A stretch of DNA of 64,000 nucleotides from Candidatus Aenigmatarchaeota archaeon. GTDB lineage: Archaea; Aenigmatarchaeota; Aenigmatarchaeia; GW2011-AR5. This document shows positions 38,068-47,746 of this stretch, piece after piece; within the stretch, counting starts at the first letter, position 1, and the number at the start of each line of letters is the position of its first letter. Made by a program: the position numbers and the translations under genes. Where the stretch lies: NCBI GenBank assembly GCA_016193585.1, contig JACPRW010000004.1, positions 1-64,000 on the forward strand, in the 5' to 3' direction. The notes under the pieces are model-generated. The model saw nothing but the letters and a program-made list of their open reading frames with translations, had not been told where the DNA came from and did no database searches.

Positions 38068-38546
38068 CTAATACAGCGGGAGCAGCGCTGCCATGTTCAC
38101 TGCATAGAACAGCAAGCCGGAAATGCCGGGCACGATGAAGTACAAGGCTATGTATAGATAACTGCATAATTTGCATGACATATTATGAGCAGTTATAGTG
38201 AAACAAGAAAATAATACCGACATATTACTTCTTGTTTCACATATAGCAAACAAGGAAGTCATATCGTGTTTATTTCCTTGTATTGCTATATCTGTTCCTT
38301 GTTTTTGCTTTCAAATGGGAGTTTCCACCAGTAGAGCAGGGAAACCCATACTGTGTACCAGTATCCCATGAATGCCAGACCAGGGCTGAGTACGATGTGG
38401 ACGGCGATGACCAGCCCGAAAAACGACAAGGTCATCTTTGTCGGACGGAGGAATGACGTGAGCTTGCTCCTCTGTTTTTGCTCGCTTTCATATAAATTCT
38501 CCGATGAGGTTGCGGATGCTTTCCGGATTCCTGTAGTAGAGTGCAA
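38068..38546 (-). pseudogene. small membrane protein gene interrupted by hairpin elements (38158-38290)
   Basis: ..YWWKLPFESKNKEQI | LYIALYFIVPGISGLLFYAVNMAALLPLY restored on excision. Confidence 0.65.
38158..38290. repeat. twin-hairpin element, family B copy 2 (38194-38290) plus extra adjacent hairpin
   Basis: 97 bp identical to 35373-35469; extra ATAACTGC..GCAGTTAT hairpin. Confidence 0.9.
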
Positions 38547-40380
38547 TATACTTGACGATGTCCTTGATGGCGACGACGTTGTTGTCCGTCATCCAGTTGA
38601 GGAGCTTCTTGCGCCGGGCAATCTCCTTGATGATGGTGTTGATGGGAAGGCCCTTCTCGGTTGATATCTTGTGGAGGAGCCACGAGTCGCCGCGGTATTC
38701 GAAGCTGTCCGGTGCCGGAAGCCACACGAAGACTTTCGAGGTGCGCGGCCTGCCCGTCTCGGAATCGATGCTCTCTATCTCTATCAGTTCCTTGATACGC
38801 CGCGACGATTTCCCTTTCTCCCGCGCGTGAACCATGACGATGACCATGTCGAGCGATTCCATGAGTCCCGGCGAAAGGTTGATAGGCTCGGTCTGGAGAC
38901 GCTTGATGACGTCGTCGACGCTGCCCGCGTGCATCGTCGACATCGACGGGTGGCCTGATGCCATGGACTGGAACATGACGTACGCTTCCTTGCCCCTGAT
39001 TTCGCCGACAATGAGGAAATCGGGATTCTGCCTGAACGACTCCTTGAGGAGGTCGAACATCGATACCTCGCCGATGCCGGTGCCGGTGAAGCCTGAGCGC
39101 GCAACGCCGGGAACCCAGTTTTCATGCGGTAGCGCCAGTTCCCTGGTGTCCTCGATGCTGACGATTTTTGCCTCGGGCGGGATGAACAGCGAGAGGCAGT
39201 TGAGGAGTGACGTCTTGCCGGTTGAGACGCCGCCGGTGATGAGCACGTTGGAGCCGTGCTCGACGACGAACCAGAGGTACGCGAGCATCTCTGCCGAAGC
39301 GGTGCCCAGGTGCACCATGTCGACAGGCGTGAACGGCACGTCCTTGAACTTGCGGATGGAGAAGGTCGGGCCGCGCGTCGTCACGTCGCTGGCGAGGGAG
39401 GCGTGCACACGGGTGCCGTCAGGGAGCGAACCGTCCAGCAGTGGTTCAGCATAGCTGATGTAGCGGTCGCACCGCTCGGCGAGCTTCGTGATGAACTCCT
39501 TGAGTTTTTTCTCGTCGTGATAGATGATGTTTGTCTTGACCGAGCCGAATTTCTGGTGGACGATGTATACCGGGATGTCAATGCCGTCGACGCCGATGTC
39601 CTCGATGTACGGGTCCCTGAGGAACGGTTCCATCTCGTTGAGTCCGACGAAGTTCCTGTAGATGAAGTACATCAGCCTGAGGTAGCTGTCGTCGTCCAGG
39701 CGGAAATCGTATTCGCTGAGCAGCATGCGCACGTGCTCCTCGAGGAAGTCGGTCATGGTGTCGTGCTTCCTGACGTCCTCGAGGCTGATGTTGATGACCT
39801 GCATGAGTCCCTCGCGCAGCTTGTCGAATATGTACAATTCTTTTTCGGTGAGCGCAGGCTCGACGACGGAGTAGACGAGCGCGTTTTCGCCGGCATCCCA
39901 TTCGATGCGCGCATAGGCGAACGGCTTGATAAGCGGGTACGTCATCGACTGGAGGCGGTCGGGTTTTGTCGCAATCGGCAGCAGGCCGCGCACCGGTTCT
40001 ATCTGGAATTTCGGGTATATCGCCTCTTCCTTGCCCTTGAAGCGCTTGTAGAGGACGCCGCGGAGCGACTTGATTTTCTGGCCGACGGTGAACGGCCCCT
40101 CGGTCAGCGTCACGTGCGTTGCTGCGGTTGGCTTCACCACAGTCCCTGGCTGCACAACAGTGCGCTGCACCGGTTCTGACGGTACAGCTGGTCGTTGCGC
40201 AAGCAGTCCAGGAATGAACGGTGGTTTGGCAACAGGTTGCGATTCGATACGAATTTCCTTGGGTCTTGCAGGAGCGAGTTGCGGCTTGGTAAGCAGCTGG
40301 GTGACTGCCTCTGCCGGCGCAGCAGGCGTTGACTGCTGCTTGAGGATTGCAACCATGCGCGCAGCGCGTGATTCAGCCAT
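38488..40380 (-). CDS. TadA/VirB11-like type II/IV secretion ATPase
   Basis: GSNVLITGGVSTGKTSLLNCLSLFIPPEAKIVSIEDTRELALPHENW...GEIRGKEAYVMFQSMASGHPSMSTMHA. Confidence 0.9.
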   Translation of the reverse strand: MAESRAARMVAILKQQSTPAAPAEAVTQLLTKPQLAPARPKEIRIESQPVAKPPFIPGLLAQRPAVPSEPVQRTVVQPGTVVKPTAATHVTLTEGPFTVGQKIKSLRGVLYKRFKGKEEAIYPKFQIEPVRGLLPIATKPDRLQSMTYPLIKPFAYARIEWDAGENALVYSVVEPALTEKELYIFDKLREGLMQVINISLEDVRKHDTMTDFLEEHVRMLLSEYDFRLDDDSYLRLMYFIYRNFVGLNEMEPFLRDPYIEDIGVDGIDIPVYIVHQKFGSVKTNIIYHDEKKLKEFITKLAERCDRYISYAEPLLDGSLPDGTRVHASLASDVTTRGPTFSIRKFKDVPFTPVDMVHLGTASAEMLAYLWFVVEHGSNVLITGGVSTGKTSLLNCLSLFIPPEAKIVSIEDTRELALPHENWVPGVARSGFTGTGIGEVSMFDLLKESFRQNPDFLIVGEIRGKEAYVMFQSMASGHPSMSTMHAGSVDDVIKRLQTEPINLSPGLMESLDMVIVMVHAREKGKSSRRIKELIEIESIDSETGRPRTSKVFVWLPAPDSFEYRGDSWLLHKISTEKGLPINTIIKEIARRKKLLNWMTDNNVVAIKDIVKYIALYYRNPESIRNLIGEFI

Positions 40381-40433
40381 GGATAATACATATCGCTGCC
40401 GCTAATTAAAGGTGACGGTGAACGAGACAAGGA

Positions 40434-40721
40434 TTAGTACGGCTGGCCGGAAATCGGCGTGCGGGATTTTCTGCTCCTGCCGACCTTGACGATGCCGCGG
40501 AAGCGCGCGCAGCTCGGGCAGACGTACATCTTCCGCTGGAACATGCTCATGGCGCGCGGGTCTATCTGCTTGCGGAGCACGGGGTCGGTAATCCTGAAGC
40601 CGCGGTAGGACGTGAACGTTTTCCAGCGCGGCACTTTCCTGCCGCAGAAGCCGCAGTCAACAACGCTCTCATGGCCCTTTGCTTTGGTGTGATGATAGCC
40701 TCGCTTGTACGGTGCCGGCAT
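40434..40721 (-). CDS. ribosomal protein S26e-like
   Basis: VVDCGFCGRKVPRWKTF..QRKMYVCPSCARFRGIVKVGRSRKSRTP: S26e-like Cys pattern and basic tail. Confidence 0.65.
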   Translation of the reverse strand: MPAPYKRGYHHTKAKGHESVVDCGFCGRKVPRWKTFTSYRGFRITDPVLRKQIDPRAMSMFQRKMYVCPSCARFRGIVKVGRSRKSRTPISGQPY

Positions 40722-40764
40722 ATAACTCTCCGTGAGCTATACGTGGAAGCAAGCATTTAAAAGG

Positions 40765-43700
40765 CTACTTCGCATGCTTCGGTTTCCCGCGTATGGCGAG
40801 AAGGAAAAGCGGCGCGGCGAGGGCCAGCATGGCGAGCAGCTGCACGGTGGAAAATTCAGAAAGTCCCTCCTTGAAGACGAGGATGGTGCCGATGCCGGTT
40901 ATTTCCGGGCTCGCGCGCGCGCTGAACTTGACGGGATAAACGCCTGCTCTCGATGCTGCTTCGGCGGTAAGACGCACCGTTATCGGCGCATAGGTGAAGT
41001 CCTCGCGCCGCTGCATGTCCCTGATGGTGAAGAAGTTGCCGTTCGCCAGGGGCTCGCACGTCGCCGTGAAGCTGGTACAGTCGAAGGAAAGCCAGTTCCA
41101 GAGGAGCTCCTGCTGCGCGTCGTCAGGCTTCATGTCCATTGCGTAGCGCTTCGCCGCGTCATCCGACGGGTCCCAGACCTGCACGACGAATGCTTCGCGG
41201 TTGTTCTGGCCTGCAACCAGCCTGATTTCAGTCGGTTCGATGGTTATCTTCGGGTTGCAATTGATGTGAATATCCTGCGCCTTGCTGTTGCCGAGGCCGG
41301 CAAGCGGACCGGCGGTCACTTCGACCACTGCCGTGACCCGGTAGACCGTATCGCATGAGAGCTGCCTGCTGCTCGTCGAAGCGTCCCAGCCAGGAACCGG
41401 CACGGCAAGGTCATTCCACGCCACCTTGCTGAACGGCGCGCTGCCAACCGTCACGCTCGTGACCTCGCAGGCGCCGCGCGTGCAGTCCTGCAGGAAGCCC
41501 GGATTGCCGGCACCGCCGCGTACCCGTCCGGCGATAGTTACGTCAATCGGCATGGTCTTGGTAAAGTCGGGGTTGCCATCTTTGAGTGGTATGAGCTTCT
41601 TCTCGGCGGCCGGGAAGATGAGCTGTATCTCAAGCGACTCGCCGACGACGTCGAACGGGTGCGTTTCCCGCTGCGAAGCGCCATTGGCATCCTGCGCCTG
41701 CACGAAGAAGGTGTGGGCGCTTTCGCCGAGGCTCATGGTGTTGTACGCGCAGGTATACGATGCTCTCTGAGGGCCGGCAGGGAACTGGCAGACCGGCAGC
41801 TGCTGCGTGCAGTCCGCATTCTGGCAGAGCCCTATGGTGACGCTGAAGTCGTTCACTTCGGGGTCTGTTACCGTTGCGGAGAACACGACATCATTGCCCC
41901 GTGTTACCTTGCGCGGCGACGCCTCGAGATTGCCCGGTTCAGGAGGGAAGTTAACGGAGAATCCGGCTGTTGTTGCGCCTGTTGCAATGCTTTCGCCGCC
42001 GGCAACCGGGTCGCGGTAATCGAACGCAGCTTCCATGGTGACAAGGCTCTCGTCAGGCTGCGGCGGCGGAGTGTTGGGGCCTGCGTTATAGCCGCACGTA
42101 TCGGCGGGTGCGCTGCACTGCTCTGCCGCACCTTTCTTGGTGCCGGTAAAGAGCGGCAGGTCGTAGCGTTTGCTGGCAGCATCCCATCGTATGGTGCTGG
42201 CATCGGTGTCGAAGTTGCCTCCCTCCCTGCGCACGTAGCCGTCCTTGTAGTACTGGAAGTCGCGTATGAACGGCAGTTTTTGTGCGAAGGTGGTGATGGT
42301 CGCCGTTGCAGGCGTGCACGGCGTCGTCTCGGTGCCGGCGGTGATAGCGCAGCTGAGCTGGGCGGTTATTGCTTCGTTGAGGTTCGGATTGGTTTTGGTA
42401 AATACAAGTGACGGAACAAGCGTAACAGCACCGATGTAGAAGCGGAACCTGCCGGTTGGCGACGCCTTGTCGAACCAGTCATTGCCCGATGCCTTGAACA
42501 GTTCTGCGCTTCGCGCGGTGAGCGTTTTGCCCCTGCACTGTACCGGCACTTTCGACGGCGCGGTTTCCGCAGGTATGGTCCACTCGCCTGTGCACCGTTT
42601 GGTGGCATCGTTCCTCGTGCAGGCGATGCGCAGCCCCTGCGGCGCGAAGCTCGCGTTCGTGCTGCAGGCCTCGTCTCCTGACGTGGCGTTGACCGCGATG
42701 AGCAGGTTATTCGTGCCCAGCGGGCAGGCGCCGGTGTACGACGCGTCCACGGCTACTTTCTCTCCCGGCTCGCACAGCGCTGGATTGCCGCTGCTGCACT
42801 GCGCCGTAATCGTCGTGCCGGTGAGCCCGCACACCTGGAACCGCTTTTTCGTGGCTTCCGTTGTCCTGACAAGACCTGCAACATCAGTGATTTCAGACCA
42901 GTACTCGATGGTCGTTGTTGCAGGCTTCGTAAATGTTGCAGTACACGAGGCGGCGGTACCGCAGTCCTTTTCGAACGGAGCGCTGTTCTCCTTCCACCTG
43001 AGCACGTGCCGGCTGATGCCGCTTATCGCGTCAGAGCCGGTCGAGCTGATGGAAACGCCGGTACGGTAGCTCACCTCGCCCGGCGGTTCGGGCAGCGCGC
43101 TCAGCTGCGGCTGCGTCTTGTCGATTTTAATCGCGACCGGCGACGGCGCCGGCTCCTGGTCAGAACCGGCGGTATTCCTGCTCGTGAAAACAACGGTCCG
43201 TATGCCTTCCTGCGAGAGGCGCGCATCAGCTGCCGGCGCAACAGCGACCGTGCACGCCCCGGTCGCAGGGCACTGCAGCGTCGTCGTTCCGGCAGCGCCT
43301 GCAGCCGGCGTGCAACTGCCAGTGCCATCAGCCATGCAGTAGCGGATGGACTGGCACTTGCTGGCACCCGCATCCGTGCAGGTGAACGTGAGCGTGAGGT
43401 CGGACGTGTACCAGCCATGCTGCCCGGCAGTTCCTGTTGAAATCGCGGCAGTGGTCGCCGGCTTCGAGGTATCGACCTTGAGCACTGCGTCGTTGCCGCT
43501 GACTTTGTATAAATATTCCTTTTCCAGACCAGCACGGTCAGTCACCACATACCTGAACTTGTAGCACTTCCCTGACTGCGTCTGGACAGATGCCGTGGTG
43601 GTGTCAGCCGTAACGCCGGTCACCTGCTGCCACGACGCATCGAAATTGACGCACGCGTCATTGGCAAGGACCGCTTCCTTCTTGAACAGCTGCGCTGATG

Positions 43701-44805
43701 CGATGCCGGATTCGCTGTCCGTGCCTTTGGCGAGCGGCACCTCGGCGGTCGTGTCGGTTTCGTACCCGTTCGTGTAGCTGATGGAACCGCCTGACGGCGC
43801 GACCGTGTCGATTTTTGTTACTGATGAAGACTGGTAGATTGTTTCCAAGCCTGCAACGTTCTTGACGTGGTACTGGAACTTGTAGCACCTGCCGTTCGTG
43901 CCGGTGTACGAATAGCTTGTTGCAGCGGCGGTTTCCGAAACGCCCGCGTCGCTGAAGCTGCCGAACGTTCCGCAGGTGCCGTCGGCAGGCGAGAGCGTCG
44001 CGGCAGCCGCATCCAGGCGGTAGTCGGCGTTCGCCGAAGACATGCCTGATTCAGCATCAGAACCCCGGTTGACCGTCACGGCAATAGCGGTTGTCGTTTG
44101 ATAGTCGTTGCGGTAGGTCACTGAGCCTTCTGAAGGCGCTGTCTGGTCAACGCGGAACTGCACCGGCGAGGCGGTAGTGCCGATGTTGCCGGCGGCGTCC
44201 TTGGCCGTGGCGCACACCCATTTAGGCGTCGAGATAGCCTGCGGCGTTGGTGCCGTATACGAAGCATAGTCAGTAGGGCAGAGCTGGTTGCTGTCGGACA
44301 GTTTCAGCTTGTACGTGGAGGAATCACATCCCGAAACCGTATTGACGCCGGTGGCTTTCGGGTCGGTGCAGCCAACCGCTGCGGTCGCGCCAGTGCTCTG
44401 CCACGCAGCAGGAGCGCCTTGCACGCTCGGCTGCGGCGCAACGCTGTCTATCATGATGATTGCCTTCTGCATGGTGTTTTCCTGATTGGTCGCTGTGTCG
44501 ATGCTGAAGAAATAGACATAGGTAATTCCGTCCGCGGTAACAGGGAGCGATGTCGGGCAGCTGGGCGCGCTGGCGCACTGGTTGTAGCCGGTCCAGGAAC
44601 CGGTGCAGCTGGTTCCGCCCACGGTGTCGCTGCAGTAGCGTATCTCGTTGCAGCCGCTGTGCTGGTCGGTGCAGGTCATGACAAGGGTATCGGCACCCGT
44701 ATGCCATGTTGTTGTGCCGTGCGCATGGGCAAGCGACACAAGCGTGAAGAACGCGAAGAGCATATGCAGTGCCCGCGGCAGGTGCTGGAAATCCATTGCC
44801 ATCAT
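40765..44805 (-). CDS. very large secreted Cys-rich surface protein with Ig-like repeats and C-terminal TM anchor
   Basis: Signal LHMLFAFFTLVSLAHA; repeated DAVAPSGGSI.Y.N.Y.T.T..V...G.DSESGI units; C-terminal LLAMLALAAPLFLLAIRGKPK. Confidence 0.75.
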   Translation of the reverse strand: MMAMDFQHLPRALHMLFAFFTLVSLAHAHGTTTWHTGADTLVMTCTDQHSGCNEIRYCSDTVGGTSCTGSWTGYNQCASAPSCPTSLPVTADGITYVYFFSIDTATNQENTMQKAIIMIDSVAPQPSVQGAPAAWQSTGATAAVGCTDPKATGVNTVSGCDSSTYKLKLSDSNQLCPTDYASYTAPTPQAISTPKWVCATAKDAAGNIGTTASPVQFRVDQTAPSEGSVTYRNDYQTTTAIAVTVNRGSDAESGMSSANADYRLDAAAATLSPADGTCGTFGSFSDAGVSETAAATSYSYTGTNGRCYKFQYHVKNVAGLETIYQSSSVTKIDTVAPSGGSISYTNGYETDTTAEVPLAKGTDSESGIASAQLFKKEAVLANDACVNFDASWQQVTGVTADTTTASVQTQSGKCYKFRYVVTDRAGLEKEYLYKVSGNDAVLKVDTSKPATTAAISTGTAGQHGWYTSDLTLTFTCTDAGASKCQSIRYCMADGTGSCTPAAGAAGTTTLQCPATGACTVAVAPAADARLSQEGIRTVVFTSRNTAGSDQEPAPSPVAIKIDKTQPQLSALPEPPGEVSYRTGVSISSTGSDAISGISRHVLRWKENSAPFEKDCGTAASCTATFTKPATTTIEYWSEITDVAGLVRTTEATKKRFQVCGLTGTTITAQCSSGNPALCEPGEKVAVDASYTGACPLGTNNLLIAVNATSGDEACSTNASFAPQGLRIACTRNDATKRCTGEWTIPAETAPSKVPVQCRGKTLTARSAELFKASGNDWFDKASPTGRFRFYIGAVTLVPSLVFTKTNPNLNEAITAQLSCAITAGTETTPCTPATATITTFAQKLPFIRDFQYYKDGYVRREGGNFDTDASTIRWDAASKRYDLPLFTGTKKGAAEQCSAPADTCGYNAGPNTPPPQPDESLVTMEAAFDYRDPVAGGESIATGATTAGFSVNFPPEPGNLEASPRKVTRGNDVVFSATVTDPEVNDFSVTIGLCQNADCTQQLPVCQFPAGPQRASYTCAYNTMSLGESAHTFFVQAQDANGASQRETHPFDVVGESLEIQLIFPAAEKKLIPLKDGNPDFTKTMPIDVTIAGRVRGGAGNPGFLQDCTRGACEVTSVTVGSAPFSKVAWNDLAVPVPGWDASTSSRQLSCDTVYRVTAVVEVTAGPLAGLGNSKAQDIHINCNPKITIEPTEIRLVAGQNNREAFVVQVWDPSDDAAKRYAMDMKPDDAQQELLWNWLSFDCTSFTATCEPLANGNFFTIRDMQRREDFTYAPITVRLTAEAASRAGVYPVKFSARASPEITGIGTILVFKEGLSEFSTVQLLAMLALAAPLFLLAIRGKPKHAK

Positions 44806-44979
44806 AGTATCATTGCACCGGCCCTATAAAATTCGTTGCGGTAGCTGTTTTTGAGTTGTTTTCTGGTAACGAATGACGAGCTGCAGGAGGAGTAGCATCT
44901 GCTGCGGGTGCCCCGGATGAAACCAATCTTCAGGTGATTTTGTGCACTTAAAATCTTTCCCGGCAGTAATGTCCTTTGT

Positions 44980-47022
44980 ATGCACCGCTTCAGCAGGGAA
45001 ACGCTCGCCACCATCCTTGTGTTCCTGTGCATCTACACCTTCATGCTTTTCTACTTCAGGCCATCGCTGCTGCTTTCGCTCACGACCACGTCAGGCGGCG
45101 ACACCGCGTCGCACTACTACCCTGCGCACTACGTGAAGAATTACCTGCTGCCGCACGGCAAAATTATCGGCTGGTCGCAGGGATGGTACGCCGGCATGCC
45201 GATGTTCCAGTACTACTTTCCCCTGCCGTTTGCGCTCATCGCGCTGCTGTCGTTCCTCGTGCCGCTCCAGGTTGCGTTCAAGCTGATAACCATCCTCGGC
45301 AGCTTCGCGCTCCCTCTTGCAGCATGCGCTATGCTGCGCATGATGAAGTTCGAATTCCCGATTCCGGTCATTGGCGCAATCTTCACGCTGCCGTTCCTGT
45401 TCATGCAGGCGAATTCGATGTGGGGTGGCAACATACCGAGCACGCTCGCCGGCGAGTTTTCGTTCAGCATCTCGCTCGCATTGTCGCTGCTGTTTCTCGG
45501 CCTTGTCTACCGCGACAGCGAAATGGGAAAACACTGGGTGCGCAATGCCGCGCTCTTTGCCGCAATCACGCTGTCGCACGCGATCACTGCGCTGTGGGTT
45601 GCGGTGGCAACAATATGCTTCCTCGTCAGCAAACAATGGAAGCATACTGCAGCGTACTTCTTCAAAGTATACGCGCTCGCGTTCCTGCTCGCTGCGTTCT
45701 GGCTCGTGCCGCTCCTTGCGACAATGAGCTTTACCACGACCTATGCGGATTACTGGAACGTTGACCTGAACCAGGTATTTCCCCTTTCGATAGCCGCGTT
45801 CTTCGTGCTCATGCCGCCGGCATTGTATCTGTTCAGGAAAGACCGTCGCCTCGCGTACCTGCTGTGGGTAACCGCGTCTGCGGCTGCCCTTTTCTTTCTC
45901 GCCGAGCCGCTCGGCCTCATCAACATCAGGTTCGCACCCTTCGTCCAGGTGCTGCTGCTCGTCATCGCGTCGCTCGCGTTCGCCGTGACACAACACGGAA
46001 AGCGGTGGCTCGTGCCGCTGCTCGTCCTCATTGTTGTGGTGTACTGGACAGCGCAGCACACAACGTACATCGGCTTCTGGGTGCAGTGGAACTACGAGGG
46101 CTTCGAGAACAAGCAGCTGTGGCCGGCGTACAAGTCGGTGAACGAGTACCTTGCAGGGAACGAGAACGACCCGCGCGTCGTGTACGAGCACTCGCAGCTC
46201 CATGACCAGGCAGGCACGCCGCGCGCATTCGAGTCGCTGCCGTTATTCTCCGGAAGGTCGACGCTCGAAGGATTATACATGCAGTCCTCGGTCTCGTCGC
46301 CGTTCATCTTCTACATCCAGTCGGAAATTTCCGAGCAGAACTCCTGCCCGTTCCACCAGACGTTCCCGTGCGCGCAGTTTTCTATCGAGAAAGCGACAGA
46401 ACACCTGAAGCTTTTCAACGTGCGGCACGTCATCGCGCGCAGCGACAAGGCAAAGGCGGCGCTCGACAGGCACAACGAGTATAAGCTGGTGCACCGCTCG
46501 GAACCGTACAGCGTCTACGAGCTGACGACGAACGAAAACAGGTATGTTGACGTCCCCGCCTACGAACCGGTCGCGCTCGAAACGGACGACTGGAAAAAAG
46601 ATTTTTACGAGTGGTTCAAAGGCGACACGAACGTGCCGCTGGTGCACACCGATGACGCCATGTTTCGCAGAACGAACAGCATTCAGGACGCGCCGCGCGT
46701 CCCTGTAGAAAACAACTGCACCATCGACGAGCGCATAGCAAATGAGACGATAACGTTCACCACGTCGTGCGTCGGGAAGCCGCATATCGTCAAAATTTCA
46801 TACCACCCGAACTGGGTTGTGGACGGCGCCGAAACAATCTATCTTGTCTCCCCTTCGTTCATGCTCGTGTACCCGGCCACAAGCACGGTGACGCTCAGGT
46901 ACGGCACCACCGCAGTTCAGTACGCTGGCTATGCGCTCAGCCTTGCCGGCATCATCGCAGCAGTTTATTGCGCAGCCAGAAAGCGGCAAGGCTCCGGAAA
47001 CGGTAGGCGACCTCGTCGATGA
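44980..47022 (+). CDS. polytopic membrane protein, GT-C/YfhO-like
   Basis: GGDTASHYYPAHYVKNYLLPHGKIIGWSQGWYAGMPMFQYYFPLPFALIALLS; 680 aa. Confidence 0.7.
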   Translation: MHRFSRETLATILVFLCIYTFMLFYFRPSLLLSLTTTSGGDTASHYYPAHYVKNYLLPHGKIIGWSQGWYAGMPMFQYYFPLPFALIALLSFLVPLQVAFKLITILGSFALPLAACAMLRMMKFEFPIPVIGAIFTLPFLFMQANSMWGGNIPSTLAGEFSFSISLALSLLFLGLVYRDSEMGKHWVRNAALFAAITLSHAITALWVAVATICFLVSKQWKHTAAYFFKVYALAFLLAAFWLVPLLATMSFTTTYADYWNVDLNQVFPLSIAAFFVLMPPALYLFRKDRRLAYLLWVTASAAALFFLAEPLGLINIRFAPFVQVLLLVIASLAFAVTQHGKRWLVPLLVLIVVVYWTAQHTTYIGFWVQWNYEGFENKQLWPAYKSVNEYLAGNENDPRVVYEHSQLHDQAGTPRAFESLPLFSGRSTLEGLYMQSSVSSPFIFYIQSEISEQNSCPFHQTFPCAQFSIEKATEHLKLFNVRHVIARSDKAKAALDRHNEYKLVHRSEPYSVYELTTNENRYVDVPAYEPVALETDDWKKDFYEWFKGDTNVPLVHTDDAMFRRTNSIQDAPRVPVENNCTIDERIANETITFTTSCVGKPHIVKISYHPNWVVDGAETIYLVSPSFMLVYPATSTVTLRYGTTAVQYAGYALSLAGIIAAVYCAARKRQGSGNGRRPRR

Positions 47023-47641
47023 AATTGAACCTGCTCCTCCGCTGGTCATCACACGACACGGGAATCTCGGCGATTCCTTTCCCTTCGCTGCACAGGAAAT
47101 ACGCGAGCTCGATGACGTAGGCAGAGCCTTTCTCGGTCCTGCTGAGGTAGGTAAGGATATCTTTTTTCCGGTAGCCCTTCGCTCCTATCGAGTAATCGGT
47201 GTAGCGGAGGCCGAGGAGCACGCGGACCAGTGCGATGAACGTGCCGCTCGCGGCCCGCCGGAGCAGCGGCCGGTGCTGCGACCCGGTCATCTTTGAGCCG
47301 ATGACCATGCTGCTGCGTTCGAGGAGCTTCGCGCAGTGCGGGATGAACGCCATGGAAACTGAAAGGTCCATGTCCTGCGTGATTATTTTCTCGTGGCGGG
47401 CTTCCTTGACCGCGAGCCTGAATGCGTCGCCCACGCTGCCGCGCTTCGGTATCGAGAAGAAGCGCACTGTTTTCGACTGGAGCGACCTCCCGATACGGGG
47501 CGTCGCGTCGGTGGAGCCGTTGTCGATGATGAGCAGCTCGTAGGGCAATCGCAATTTCTTCAGGAAAAGCTCGAGCCGTGCAACGTTCCCTGCAAGTATC
47601 GCCTCCTCGTTGTGCACGGGGATGACGACGGAAACAGCCAT
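46952..47641 (-). CDS. GT2 family glycosyltransferase (dolichyl-phosphate sugar synthase-like)
   Basis: MAVSVVIPVHNEEAILAGNVARLELFLKKLRLPYELLIIDNGSTDATPRIG. Confidence 0.85.
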   Translation of the reverse strand: MAVSVVIPVHNEEAILAGNVARLELFLKKLRLPYELLIIDNGSTDATPRIGRSLQSKTVRFFSIPKRGSVGDAFRLAVKEARHEKIITQDMDLSVSMAFIPHCAKLLERSSMVIGSKMTGSQHRPLLRRAASGTFIALVRVLLGLRYTDYSIGAKGYRKKDILTYLSRTEKGSAYVIELAYFLCSEGKGIAEIPVSCDDQRRSRFNFIDEVAYRFRSLAAFWLRNKLLR

Positions 47642-47746
47642 AGCATACATTTCCTCTGAACGGTTAAAAATAGCTGGTGCCGGATTGTTTTCACTTGAGG
47701 TATGATGGGCTGCAGGAGGGGGCATCATCTATTGTTGGCGCCCGAA

